DNA of 50,406 bases from Pseudomonadota bacterium (GTDB taxonomy: Bacteria; Pseudomonadota; Gammaproteobacteria; Steroidobacterales; GCA-2729495), in assembly GCA_963204745.1 (NCBI GenBank), contig CAUJHF010000021.1, forward strand, positions 1 to 50,406, in the 5' to 3' direction. Under the pieces are notes generated by a model. It ran no database searches and was not told the origin of the DNA. It saw only the letters and a program-made list of their open reading frames with translations. The stretch's first letter is position 1. Every line of letters begins with the position of its first letter. Below, piece by piece: positions 34,054 through 42,794 of this stretch. Position numbers and translations under genes: made by a program.

Positions 34054-36555
34054 TCAGGGCTCGCCCCACTCTCCGCCCGTGAAGGTCTTGCTGGCGGTTT
34101 TCCAGGTCGGGTAAGACTTCGGCCTGTGACAGCCGGACGCCGTGCAATCCTTGGTATTGCTGGTGCTCTCGTGATTCTTGGTTTTCACGTTCGCAGAGGT
34201 TTCTGTCTGGTTGGTGTAGTGGCAGTAGACGCACTTGCTGCCGGCCACCGGGAAAGCGTGATCGTAGGCGACGATCTTCGCCGCCGTATTTGTGCCGTGG
34301 CAGCTCGCACAATTGAGGCCGGATTTGGCCGCGTCGATGACCGGGTGAGGAGCAGTGATATTGCCCCAGTTCTTTCCGCTCGGCGGCGTCAGGATCACGA
34401 CCGATGGAATCGCCGAGGCACCGGTCCACCTTTGTCCCGCATAGGCATGACAGCTCTTGCAGTCGGCGAGGCCCGGCAGCGAGTGATCGAAGGACGAGGC
34501 ACCGGCAGCCGGTTTGGTTACCGTATGGCAGGTGGCGCAGGTGCCGGGCACCGGACTGTGGCTGTAGTTGCCGCCCGTCCAGTCGGTCTTGGTCGCACTC
34601 TTCACCGCGTGACAGGCGACGCAGTCGCCGGAAACCTGGCTGTGCAGATAGTCATTCTGATAGCTCCTGCCATCAGTGGACATGCCGGTATTGCGCACCG
34701 CCGCTGACGGCTTCTGTGCGCTGTGGCAGCCCGCACAGGTCGTGGGCTTCGGTACATGGTTGAAGCTGGCACCTGTCCAGTCGTCTTGTGTCGCGCTCTT
34801 CGGCGCATGACAACTGATGCAGTCGCCGGTAGCTTGCGTCGTATGCAGGGTATCGGCTGGCCGCCGGTATTCGTGGCACCCGGAACAGGCTGTAATGGCG
34901 CTCGTGTGCGTGAACATACCGCCCGTCCAGTCGGTCTTGACCGGAGTCCTGACCGCATGACAGGCAGCGCAATCACCGGAGCCACCCAGAGCATGGTCGA
35001 ATACCGGCGACCCGGCCGGTCCCACCGGGCGCTGGTTCAGGTGACAGGTCGTGCATTGGCCGGGATCGGGACTGTGCGAATAGATGCCGCCGGACCATAC
35101 CCCGCCGGGGTCCAGATGACAGCCCTTGCAGTCGGTAGCGGGCATCACCGAATGCAGGAATTGATTCGGGTTCGCTGGATGACCGGGCCACGCCACGCTG
35201 ACCGCAGCAGCCGGTCGCTTCGCCGCGTGACAGCTGTCGCAGCGGGTCGCTGCGGGCATGGTGCTGTGATCGTAGCCGGTGATCGCACCGGTCCAGCGGA
35301 CCCCGGCATTCTGGTGACAGCCTGCGCAATCACCCAGACCGCCAATCGAATGATCGAAACCGCTGCTGGTCAGGGTCACCGGACGTTGTGCCAGATGACA
35401 ATCGATACACGTCGCGGGCACCGGGTTGTGGCTGAAGGTTCCGCCCCGCCAATCGGTTTGCGTCGCGCTTTTCACAGCGTGACAGCTCTTGCAGTCACCG
35501 GTTCCGGCAATCGCGTGATCGAAAGATGGCGAGCCGACCAGTCCTGTCGGACGATCAGGAGCATGACAGCCGCTGCAGGAGGCAGGCGTCGGGCTGTGGG
35601 AGAAGCTCCCGCCGGACCAGTCCGTCTGTGTATTGCTCTTCGGCCGGTGGCAATTGACACAATCACCTGTGCCGCCATTGGCATGATCGAAGGCCGGCGT
35701 TCCCGTCAACCCGACCGGGCGAGTGCCCAGGTGACAATCGCTGCAGCTGGCGGGCGCAGGACTATGACTGAAGCTGCCGCCGCTCCAGTCGGTTTGCGTG
35801 GCGCTCTGCACAGCATGACAGCTCTTGCAGTCACCGGTGCCGCCAAGCGCATGATCAAAGGACTGTGCGCCGACCGGACCGTTCGGACGACTGCCGGCAT
35901 GACAACCCGAACAGCTGGCTGGCGCCGGTACATGCGAGAAGAAGCCGTCGTTCCACTGGACTCCCGGGCTGTGATGGCAGCTTGCGCAATCGCCTGTGCC
36001 GCCGGCGTCGTGCGAAAAACCGTTCACCACCGTGGTCGGGCGTTCTGCCGAATGACACTCCGCGCAACTGCCGGGATAGGGTTCGTGGGCGTACGTTCCG
36101 CCGGCCCAGGTCACTCCGGCGCTGCCAACGTGGCAGGACGCACAATCGCCGACACCCGGATAGGTGTGGAGCATCCTGTTCACAAGCGCAGCGGGTTGCG
36201 CCGCAGAATGGCAGTCAAAACACGCGGCCGGTGCGGGCGAGTGGCTGAAGGCAGTAAAGACCCGCCAGCTTGCACCACCGGCCGTATGACATTGCCCGCA
36301 GTCCTTGCCGCCACCATGGACCACGGCAGCACCGGTGGCTGTATCGATCACCGGCGCCGGCCGGTCGAGTCCATGACAGCTGAGGCAGCTGATATCGGCA
36401 AACGGAGTGTGGTCCGGGATGACGGGTTCGGCCGACGCGTGAACCGGCTGGGGTGACGGCGCATTCGAACAGCCACCCAGAATCAACAGGAGCAGCAGAG
36501 CGATCAGGCCGGTTCGCGGCCCGCGCATCATTCGCTGTAACGGTTTCGATGTCAT
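34054..36555 (-). CDS. 27-haem outer-membrane lipoprotein cytochrome c
   Basis: 833 residues. A lipoprotein signal ends at LILGGC (Cys29; Ser at +2, so outer-membrane sorting is likely). The rest contains 26 CxxCH motifs plus one CTASGCH of the Cx4CH type near the C-terminus. Outside those motifs I count 27 single His in recurring contexts (FSHSP, FDHA, YDH, LHS), one per haem, which implies bis-His ligation throughout. The core is a tandem repeat of about 55-57 residues carrying two haem motifs and the conserved TDWSGG. It is the last gene of the multihaem operon. The likely role is surface display of haems that exchange electrons with an external acceptor or donor. The closest functional analogues are MtrC-like or OmcB-like proteins, but the haem count is larger. 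Confidence 0.9.
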   Translation of the reverse strand: MTSKPLQRMMRGPRTGLIALLLLLILGGCSNAPSPQPVHASAEPVIPDHTPFADISCLSCHGLDRPAPVIDTATGAAVVHGGGKDCGQCHTAGGASWRVFTAFSHSPAPAACFDCHSAAQPAALVNRMLHTYPGVGDCASCHVGSAGVTWAGGTYAHEPYPGSCAECHSAERPTTVVNGFSHDAGGTGDCASCHHSPGVQWNDGFFSHVPAPASCSGCHAGSRPNGPVGAQSFDHALGGTGDCKSCHAVQSATQTDWSGGSFSHSPAPASCSDCHLGTRPVGLTGTPAFDHANGGTGDCVNCHRPKSNTQTDWSGGSFSHSPTPASCSGCHAPDRPTGLVGSPSFDHAIAGTGDCKSCHAVKSATQTDWRGGTFSHNPVPATCIDCHLAQRPVTLTSSGFDHSIGGLGDCAGCHQNAGVRWTGAITGYDHSTMPAATRCDSCHAAKRPAAAVSVAWPGHPANPNQFLHSVMPATDCKGCHLDPGGVWSGGIYSHSPDPGQCTTCHLNQRPVGPAGSPVFDHALGGSGDCAACHAVRTPVKTDWTGGMFTHTSAITACSGCHEYRRPADTLHTTQATGDCISCHAPKSATQDDWTGASFNHVPKPTTCAGCHSAQKPSAAVRNTGMSTDGRSYQNDYLHSQVSGDCVACHAVKSATKTDWTGGNYSHSPVPGTCATCHTVTKPAAGASSFDHSLPGLADCKSCHAYAGQRWTGASAIPSVVILTPPSGKNWGNITAPHPVIDAAKSGLNCASCHGTNTAAKIVAYDHAFPVAGSKCVYCHYTNQTETSANVKTKNHESTSNTKDCTASGCHRPKSYPTWKTASKTFTGGEWGEP
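34540..36060 (-). repeat. Tandem coding repeats of the 27-haem cytochrome
   Basis: DNA units of about 165-170 nt repeat through the gene. For example TGACAGCTCTTGCAGTCACC occurs near 35481 and again near 35818, with a diverged copy near 35650 in between; the adjacent AGTCGGTTTGCGT block recurs as well. The units encode the DCxxCH ... TDWSGGSFSHSP ... CxxCH module, so the array grew by duplication of a two-haem module. Confidence 0.75.
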
Positions 36556-36627
36556 ATGGATCCGCCTACGCTAGTGCCTGGTCGCACGCCAAACCGTGAC
36601 TACCGTCACAGCACGGCGCACCCGGCG

Positions 36628-37260
36628 TCACGGAAGTACCCCCGACTGCACTGCCGCAAGTTCAGCAAAATTCGTCCAGCTGCCGCGACGCGCCCAGGGC
36701 TGCCATTGGCGCACCTCGCCATCGGCCATTTCCGTGCGAATACTGATACTGGTGGCGCGGCTCAAACGAACCACCTGGCTGCCTGTAAGCGGCAGCAGAA
36801 CGATCGTTGCCGGAGCGACTGTCGCTGTGTAAGGCAGCGCTCCGGCACCCGGAATGCGATCCGTTGCCGCCTGAATGCCGAGCTCCATGGGCTCCCCGTC
36901 CACCATCAACTGTAATGCAGCGATGGCCGCCAGCTCGGGATCCCCGCCGGAAACACCGCGGTCAATCGTGCTCCATACGCCGAGCCACAGCCACCACGAG
37001 TACTTGCCCGACCGGTTCACCGCCAGCGGTGCTGCATCGAGATAGTCACGCGCGTTCGCGGCACGTGAGGGATCATCACTGAAAAAAGTGAATGGCGCCT
37101 CGACGCGGGTGATCGTCGCACCGGTTGCTTCGTCCAGGTACTCCGCGGCACGGCGATCCGGCTCGACTGTCCCGCAGGACACGAGCGGCAGGCTGGCTGC
37201 CGTGGCCAACACGGCATAGCGCCAGCCCGTCATCACTTTTCCGAGCCCTGCAGCATCCAT
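36628..37260 (-). CDS. Lipoprotein of unknown function in the multihaem operon
   Basis: 210 residues from the ATG at 37260, which follows the stop of the upstream gene by one base; the longer frame to 37434 overlaps that gene and is not used. The lipobox is LVSC (Cys29; Gly at +2, so outer membrane is likely). The mature part has several beta-strand-like segments (TITRVEAPFTFFSDDPSRAA, SISIRTEMADGEVRQWQPWA) with no CxxCH and no family I recognise. Coupling between the barrel gene and the 27-haem gene suggests an assembly or anchoring partner of the conduit. Confidence 0.78.
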   Translation of the reverse strand: MDAAGLGKVMTGWRYAVLATAASLPLVSCGTVEPDRRAAEYLDEATGATITRVEAPFTFFSDDPSRAANARDYLDAAPLAVNRSGKYSWWLWLGVWSTIDRGVSGGDPELAAIAALQLMVDGEPMELGIQAATDRIPGAGALPYTATVAPATIVLLPLTGSQVVRLSRATSISIRTEMADGEVRQWQPWARRGSWTNFAELAAVQSGVLP

Positions 37261-37261
37261 T

Positions 37262-39871
37262 TCAGAAGTCCGCGCTGTAGCCCATATACATGTAGTAACC
37301 GGTTGAATCGTTGGTCTCACCGGCACCGTTATCGTGGCGGCCAAATTCACCGCCGGCCTCGACTTCGACCTGAAAGTGGCGTGCCATGCGGTAGAGCACA
37401 CGCAGGCCGGGGCGCACCAGCAGCTCCGTCGCATCGCCCTCGCTGATCTCCTGGCGCGAGAGGAGCAGCTTCGGGTTCAGCCGCAGGTTCTGCGTCAGTG
37501 GATAGCGCGTATCGAGAAACAGTGCGGTGGATTTCGATGAACCACCTTCGGAGTAACGCATACCAAGAATTGAAACATCGCCTTCGCGTATCAGGCTGGT
37601 ACCGATGAGGCTGAGATAGGAATAGATCAGCGTTCCGGAATCAGGCGTCTCGCGCACACCGCCGGATTCTTCCGTGGCGTCATATTGTGAGGCCGTGATA
37701 TCGGCGCTGATCTGGAAGCGCTCGGAAAGCGGCCTGGCCAGACCGAAGGCAAGACTGTGCATGCCGCCGGACCGGTCCAGTGCCAGCTGACGAATCTCGC
37801 CTTCCGTATAACTCAACAGCAGACCCTGGATACTCGATGCAGACTGACCGACCAGCGCGCTTTCCGTGGTGAGATACGGCGTGTTGCGCCAGTCGAACCT
37901 GGCGTTGGCGGTCGTGCGGTTATCGAAGGTCCAGTTGCCCAGGGCGACCAGGCTGTTGAGCTCGCCATAAGCGATGTCGTAATCCACCGATGTGATGAAG
38001 GACCGGTTGTTGCCGAAATAGCGGAGCTCGGCACCCACGGCCTCGCGATCGCTGACGCCGTCTACTTCCTGGATGTTGTAGAACAGGTTCAGGTCGAACA
38101 GTTTCAGCAAGTCCAGCACATCGACACTGAATCCATAGAAGTGCCGGTCCGTGTCGATGCTCTGCTCCGAGCTGTAGACGGGGAATCCGGCGAGCAGATT
38201 CAGGCGGTAATCCGGCGCCCACTGCCAGGAAAGGATCGCACCATCGAAGCGGCCAAGCACGCCCTGGTTACGCAGGGTCTGCCGGCCGAGGCGCGCCGAC
38301 ACATCCAGCTCGCGGTCGCTGAGCTCCGTATACAGGTTGTAGACCCGCGTCTGGTTGTCGGGCTTCGGCTCGCTGCCGGACATATCCCAGGTGTAGGCGA
38401 GCGTGGCGCGCGATCCGAAATCAAAGCGCTCACCGGTATAGCGGGCAACCAGGTCCGCATCGGAAAACAGGGCGGCCTGCTCCACCGTCGCGGAATCGCC
38501 GCCGAAGTCGACGGAATCACGTCGATAAAACTGCGAGACCCCGCCGTAAACCTCCCACGCGCTGTCGCGCCCGGCGTCGGCCTTGCCGCGGATGCTTTCG
38601 CGCGGCTGCTCCAGTGCGGTCGAGAGTGCAGCCAGACGTTGCCGGACCCGCACCGCACCATCGCTGTCCGGATAGTCGGCGATATAACGCTGATATTCCG
38701 CAAGTGCGGCAGCGGTCTGGCCGTCACGCTCCCGCGCGAGCCCCAGCAATTCGCGCGCTTCCGGCGTGCCGTCATGCAGTGGCGCTTCGAGAATCCGGAC
38801 AGTGAGCTGAATGGTCTGCGGGTAATCATGATCGATAAAGGCGCTACGCGCCTCCGCGAGCAGCTTGCCCAGCTCTGCCTCGCTGAGCGTGCCCGGCCCG
38901 CTGCCGGCCGGCGTTGCTGCCACTGCGCCTGGCTCGACCGTTGCCGATCCGGCCATGCGGCGCTCGGTCGCAGATACCCTGCTGACCCAGGCATCCGGAA
39001 AACGCGAACGCACCCGCACCAGGGCCGCGTTCGCATCGGCTTCCGTCGCAAAGAAACCGAGACGCAAACGATGCCATACCTGGTCGTCAATCTTCAGGTC
39101 AGACACATAGGCTGATTGACCGCTCTGCGCGATGCCCTTCGCTTCTGTAATGACGTCGACAGGTGATATCGCGGAGCGCAGGTTCAGCGCGAAGTCGGCA
39201 GCAGCACGCGGCGCTGCCGGTCGCGGTTCCATCGCCCGGCGCGCACGCTCCTCGGCACGGGCAATCTGCTCCGGGCTCAGCGCCGGCGGAACGATCGGTA
39301 CTGCGGCGGCAGTAAACGGCTCGTCTGTGGCCGGGTCGGGTACCGAGCCGGCCGGCACATGAACCCGCAGCCGCAGCATGTGCAAGTCGCCTGACTGCTC
39401 GATTTTCAGCAGCACGGCGCGATCGAAATGCAGGCTCAGGACCGCATCTGTACCACCGCGCGAGGTGTAGCCGATCTCCTTCAGCGCAGCGAGCTGGTGG
39501 CCGGGAGGGCGCGTGGCTTCACGGGTGGCGTCTCCGGAGTTGGCGCACCAGTCCATGCGTATGAGAGTGATCTCGCTGCGCGGCGCAGGACCTGTTGGTG
39601 ACAGACTCAGGAACCGGTTCCGGCATGCGAACCGGATATCCACGTCGGCAGTGTCTCCCGTACGCGAGATCATCACCGACTCGATCCCGGCGGCCGGTTC
39701 AGCCGCAACCACGCTGCCGGCAAACGCGAGACAGGCAGCCGCTGCAAACAGAGCGGCGCGCCTGACTGCGCGACCGACGCGATACGTTACTTTCGAGAAC
39801 TTCGTCAATGCCCGCACGCGCCTAGTTGGCCGGCACCCAGGCACGCGTACGATGGCAGGCCTCGCAGTCAC
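37262..39871 (-). CDS. Outer-membrane beta-barrel protein with SPOR and TPR domains (conduit porin candidate)
   Basis: 869 residues. The signal peptide lies at about 40-57 (LFAAAACLAFAGSVVAAEP). Next come a beta-rich domain (60-170), a SPOR domain (about 240-300, AYVSDLKIDDQVWHRLRLGFFATEADANAAL), and TPR-like helices (about 335-420). From about 440 to the end lies a long region of alternating aromatic and polar residues with many Tyr/Phe-ended strands, closing in YSADF with C-terminal Phe, typical of an outer-membrane barrel of around 20 strands. The ATG at 39871 overlaps the 5-haem gene by 50 nt; GTG 39817 or TTG 39808 would give a normal signal peptide, so the start is uncertain. It could hold cytochromes in the outer membrane as MtrB/PioB does. 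Confidence 0.82.
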   Translation of the reverse strand: MTARPAIVRVPGCRPTRRVRALTKFSKVTYRVGRAVRRAALFAAAACLAFAGSVVAAEPAAGIESVMISRTGDTADVDIRFACRNRFLSLSPTGPAPRSEITLIRMDWCANSGDATREATRPPGHQLAALKEIGYTSRGGTDAVLSLHFDRAVLLKIEQSGDLHMLRLRVHVPAGSVPDPATDEPFTAAAVPIVPPALSPEQIARAEERARRAMEPRPAAPRAAADFALNLRSAISPVDVITEAKGIAQSGQSAYVSDLKIDDQVWHRLRLGFFATEADANAALVRVRSRFPDAWVSRVSATERRMAGSATVEPGAVAATPAGSGPGTLSEAELGKLLAEARSAFIDHDYPQTIQLTVRILEAPLHDGTPEARELLGLARERDGQTAAALAEYQRYIADYPDSDGAVRVRQRLAALSTALEQPRESIRGKADAGRDSAWEVYGGVSQFYRRDSVDFGGDSATVEQAALFSDADLVARYTGERFDFGSRATLAYTWDMSGSEPKPDNQTRVYNLYTELSDRELDVSARLGRQTLRNQGVLGRFDGAILSWQWAPDYRLNLLAGFPVYSSEQSIDTDRHFYGFSVDVLDLLKLFDLNLFYNIQEVDGVSDREAVGAELRYFGNNRSFITSVDYDIAYGELNSLVALGNWTFDNRTTANARFDWRNTPYLTTESALVGQSASSIQGLLLSYTEGEIRQLALDRSGGMHSLAFGLARPLSERFQISADITASQYDATEESGGVRETPDSGTLIYSYLSLIGTSLIREGDVSILGMRYSEGGSSKSTALFLDTRYPLTQNLRLNPKLLLSRQEISEGDATELLVRPGLRVLYRMARHFQVEVEAGGEFGRHDNGAGETNDSTGYYMYMGYSADF

Positions 39872-40298
39872 TGCTGGTCGGAATATGGGCAGGTGGTTTG
39901 CCGCTTGCCGTCTGCCCGTTGTGACAGCTGAAACAGGGCCCGATCACGGCGGTGTGATCGACCGGCCGCACGTATGACCAGCTTGTCTCGCGATGGCATG
40001 CGTCGCACTCATCGGTGGTGCGGATGTGATTGACCGGCGTCGGTGTGGCCTTGACCAGCCCGGCCAGTGAATGACAGGCGACGCACTGGCGCGGAGTACC
40101 CTGGAAAACGCCGCCGACGTGGCAGGCCGCGCATTCGACGCCGCGGTGCGAGCCTTCCAGCGGCCAGCCGGTCGAAAAGTGATCGAAGGCCGGGTTATAG
40201 GCCGACTGGGCGATCGCCTTGTCGCTTGCGCCTGCACCCAGAACCAGAATGGCAGCAAGGACCAGTGCGATCCGCCAGGTCGTCGCAATGTCAGTCAT
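39822..40298 (-). CDS. Small periplasmic 5-haem cytochrome c
   Basis: 158 residues. A signal peptide (about 1-31, ending near AIAQ) is followed by five CxxCH motifs: CAACH, CVACH, CDACH, CFSCH and CEACH. There are five further His outside the motifs (FDH, GSH, VNH, VDH, AH), which would give each haem a second His ligand. Its first module, FDHFSTGWPLEGSHRGVECAACH, has the same layout as the repeat unit of the 21-haem protein, so the two are related. ATG overlaps the 21-haem stop (ATGA). It is a likely soluble shuttle or a periplasmic plug of the barrel. Confidence 0.9.
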   Translation of the reverse strand: MTDIATTWRIALVLAAILVLGAGASDKAIAQSAYNPAFDHFSTGWPLEGSHRGVECAACHVGGVFQGTPRQCVACHSLAGLVKATPTPVNHIRTTDECDACHRETSWSYVRPVDHTAVIGPCFSCHNGQTASGKPPAHIPTSSDCEACHRTRAWVPAN

Positions 40299-41872
40299 GG
40301 CCTCCCCCGCCTTGCGCCGCTAAAGCTGCGCGTATTGTGGCATCGGGCACAGTTTATGCCGAACTGTCCATTGTGTCTGTCGTCCCTGCGATGACAGCTG
40401 CCGCAATCCCGGGCCATGGACCGGCCATCGCCGGGTGGCCGGACATGACAGCTGACACAGCGGAGTTCAGAGTGGGCGCCGTCGATCCGGAAGTCAGTCT
40501 GGGTATTGTGGTCAAAGGTCCAGATACGCCAGTCATTCGGCGTGTGGCAGTCGGCGCACTTGTCGCCCAGGTTTCCCTTGTGCACGTCGTCCGGCCGGTG
40601 GCAATCGACACATTCTGACGGTGTACCAGCAAATTTCCTGTCGACGTGACATGACTCGCAGGCGGTCGTCGCGTGCAGGCCGGCCAGGGGAAACGTGCTC
40701 AGGTCATGATCGAAGCGCACATCGGTCTGCCAGGTCTTCACGCCATGGCAGTCACCACAGCTGGTACCCAGAGACTCCGCATGCACATCATCGCCTCGAT
40801 GACAGGCCACGCAGGCCGTTTCCAGTTTTTCCTTCTTCGCGACACCCTTGTGGCAGGCCACACAGGCGGTTTCAGCATGGGCACCAAGCAGCGGAAATTT
40901 CGTTTCCTTTGCATGGTCGAACTTCGTCTCGTCCCAGGCTTTGGTCGTGTGGCAGGTCTTGCACTCGGGTCCGTTCCGGCCATGGTGCGTGTCATCACTG
41001 CGATGGCAATCGACACAGGCCTTGCCGGCCGTTTTTTTGAAATCGTTTCCGGAATGGCAGCTCTGACAAGCGAGCTTGCCGTGACCTTCCGTCAGGGCGA
41101 AACCGGTATTCTTTGCATGATCGAAAGTCTGTTCTTTCCATGCGCTCGTCCGGTGACAGTCCTCGCAAGCCGTACCGCGCTGCCCCTGATGCGCATCATC
41201 GATCCGGTGGCATGAGACACAGGTCGTGGGCGTGTCCTCATAACGCTGCCCGGCATGGCACAGCCCGCATTCCACCTTGTCGTGCGCGCCTGTAAGCGGG
41301 TAACGCTGGTCGGTTGCCTTGGCGTGATCGAATTTGATCTCTTTCCAGGCCACCACGTTGTGACAGCTGGCGCAGGTCTCGCCCAGGGCTTTTTTGTGGA
41401 CATCCTGTTCCGCATGGCATCCGATGCAGGCAGATGGCGCATCGCGATGCTTTTCCTTCGGCTTGTGACAGTCGTTGCATGAAGCGCTCTTGTGCGCGCC
41501 TTCCAGAGGATATTCGGTCAGGGCATGGTTAAAGGTCTGCGGTGTCAGGCGGACGATATCCGCGCTGCGGCCTTCATGGTCGGTATGACAATTCCGGCAC
41601 TCGCCGTTTCGCGCCGGCTCTGATCGCCAGTGAAAGCCTTTCTTGCTGGCGATGTCAGCGGCAACCTTGTCGTGACAGTCCAGGCACAGGCCGCGTTGTT
41701 CGTCACGTGCGAAAGGCACATGGCACTTGCGGCATTCTTTCTCGATATCGGCATGGCCGCTGACCACGGGACCGGGCATCACGAGACTCTCCCAGTCCAG
41801 CGCACCGGCGGCAAACGGAATCAGCGTGCATGCAAGCAGCGCAGCCAGCCTGAAACTCATACCCCGCGCCAT
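40295..41872 (-). CDS. Periplasmic 21-haem cytochrome c built from tri-haem modules
   Basis: 525 residues from ATG 41872; the ATG at 41860 is also possible. A signal peptide (RLAALLACTLIPFAAGA) precedes 21 CxxCH motifs. After an N-terminal tri-haem segment there are six units of about 65 residues, each with three CxxCH, a conserved FDHA, a GAH and a DDxH, and an aromatic WK or WD between haems. Each unit thus carries three extra His to pair with its three haems. This is a modular bis-His wire, about as long as needed to bridge the periplasm. It lies between the membrane cytochrome b-like gene, 13 nt upstream, and the 5-haem gene it overlaps. Confidence 0.93.
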   Translation of the reverse strand: MARGMSFRLAALLACTLIPFAAGALDWESLVMPGPVVSGHADIEKECRKCHVPFARDEQRGLCLDCHDKVAADIASKKGFHWRSEPARNGECRNCHTDHEGRSADIVRLTPQTFNHALTEYPLEGAHKSASCNDCHKPKEKHRDAPSACIGCHAEQDVHKKALGETCASCHNVVAWKEIKFDHAKATDQRYPLTGAHDKVECGLCHAGQRYEDTPTTCVSCHRIDDAHQGQRGTACEDCHRTSAWKEQTFDHAKNTGFALTEGHGKLACQSCHSGNDFKKTAGKACVDCHRSDDTHHGRNGPECKTCHTTKAWDETKFDHAKETKFPLLGAHAETACVACHKGVAKKEKLETACVACHRGDDVHAESLGTSCGDCHGVKTWQTDVRFDHDLSTFPLAGLHATTACESCHVDRKFAGTPSECVDCHRPDDVHKGNLGDKCADCHTPNDWRIWTFDHNTQTDFRIDGAHSELRCVSCHVRPPGDGRSMARDCGSCHRRDDRHNGQFGINCARCHNTRSFSGARRGRP

Positions 41873-41885
41873 CAGCCTGACAGGC

Positions 41886-42794
41886 TCAGTACAGATGTAC
41901 CGCAAAAACGTGGAACAGGCCGGAGAGGATCATCATCACGAAGAAGGGCACGTGGACGACATGCCAGAACGAGAACAGCCGCTCGAAGGAATTGAAGCGG
42001 GCCACCTGACGCACCAGGCTGAAGTGTTCCTGCAGATAGCGGCAGATCGTTGCCTCGAGACGCTCCGCGTGCTGGCCAACAACGGCAGAGCTCGCCGACT
42101 TCTGCATGATTTCCTGGCGCGTCAACGATACGAGACGCTGGTAACTGCGCCGGGTCTGCCACACGATGCCCAGGTGACGAATGACGCTGCCGATAATGCC
42201 GGGCGATGGTGCAAGCACGCGCCTGTCGATTCCCGCCAGTTCCTCACGGATGGGTCCCATCAGGGCACTCACATGGCCGCCGCTGACTGATTGCTCCAGC
42301 ACCCCGGCCATTTCCTGAAGCGTGGCCTTGCTGCCATACAGGCCATGGTGAATGCCGGCATACAGGTAACGGCCGAGCACCCCACTGCCCGCGACGAGCA
42401 GTGTGCAGTACAGCGCGACATTGGAATTCAGATCGCCGAGATCGAAGTTGCAGTGGTAGAGGATGAGTACCGGCCCGACGATGCCAAGGATCATGTGGAT
42501 GCGAAACCAGTGCTGCATGGCGCCGAAGCGCGCGAGCCAGCGCACGCGTTTGCGCAAGTAGTAGAGCAGCACGATCAGCATCAGCGTTCCGCCCAGAATG
42601 CCCAGCGCATAGCCGAGCCCGTATTCGGCATGGATGTTGCGCTGATCGCGGCCAAGCCAGCCGACATAGACAAGGAGAGCCGCAAAGACGTATCCGGCGA
42701 GCGCCCCGTAGCGCGAGTACAGGGTGCGCAGCTTCTGCCCCGGTCCCTCTTCCGTCGCTGCCGCCCTGACGGCTGCCGCTGATGCTAAGCTCAT
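41886..42794 (-). CDS. Membrane cytochrome b-like protein with two H-x13-H helices
   Basis: 302 residues from ATG 42794; the preceding ATG-less extension to 42833 is excluded. Four or five membrane helices (about 30-46, 58-80, 98-113, 120-140 and 277-300) flank a 100-residue cytosolic or periplasmic helical region. Two helices carry a pair of His separated by exactly 14 positions: H100 and H114, and H281 and H295. That spacing is how the two b-haems are held in bc1-type cytochrome b. There is also an HH pair near the helix end in YAGIHHGLYG. I infer a quinol-facing di-haem b subunit that feeds the periplasmic cytochromes. I recognise no family name with certainty. Confidence 0.8.
   Translation of the reverse strand: MSLASAAAVRAAATEEGPGQKLRTLYSRYGALAGYVFAALLVYVGWLGRDQRNIHAEYGLGYALGILGGTLMLIVLLYYLRKRVRWLARFGAMQHWFRIHMILGIVGPVLILYHCNFDLGDLNSNVALYCTLLVAGSGVLGRYLYAGIHHGLYGSKATLQEMAGVLEQSVSGGHVSALMGPIREELAGIDRRVLAPSPGIIGSVIRHLGIVWQTRRSYQRLVSLTRQEIMQKSASSAVVGQHAERLEATICRYLQEHFSLVRQVARFNSFERLFSFWHVVHVPFFVMMILSGLFHVFAVHLY

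Noticed and set aside
34540..36060. Regular repeats considered as a CRISPR array
   Set aside because: The period is about 165-170 nt, all units are in frame and encode CxxCH modules, and no short identical repeats with unique spacers exist.
34723..36456. A 577-residue plus-strand open frame across the 27-haem gene
   Set aside because: It is antisense to a gene with 27 haem motifs, and its product is Arg/Gly/Thr-rich low-complexity sequence without domains. High GC content makes long shadow frames common here.
37261..37434. N-terminal extension of the small lipoprotein gene frame up to 37434
   Set aside because: It overlaps the end of the barrel gene and would bury the lipobox 87 residues into the protein; the ATG at 37260 gives a normal lipoprotein signal.
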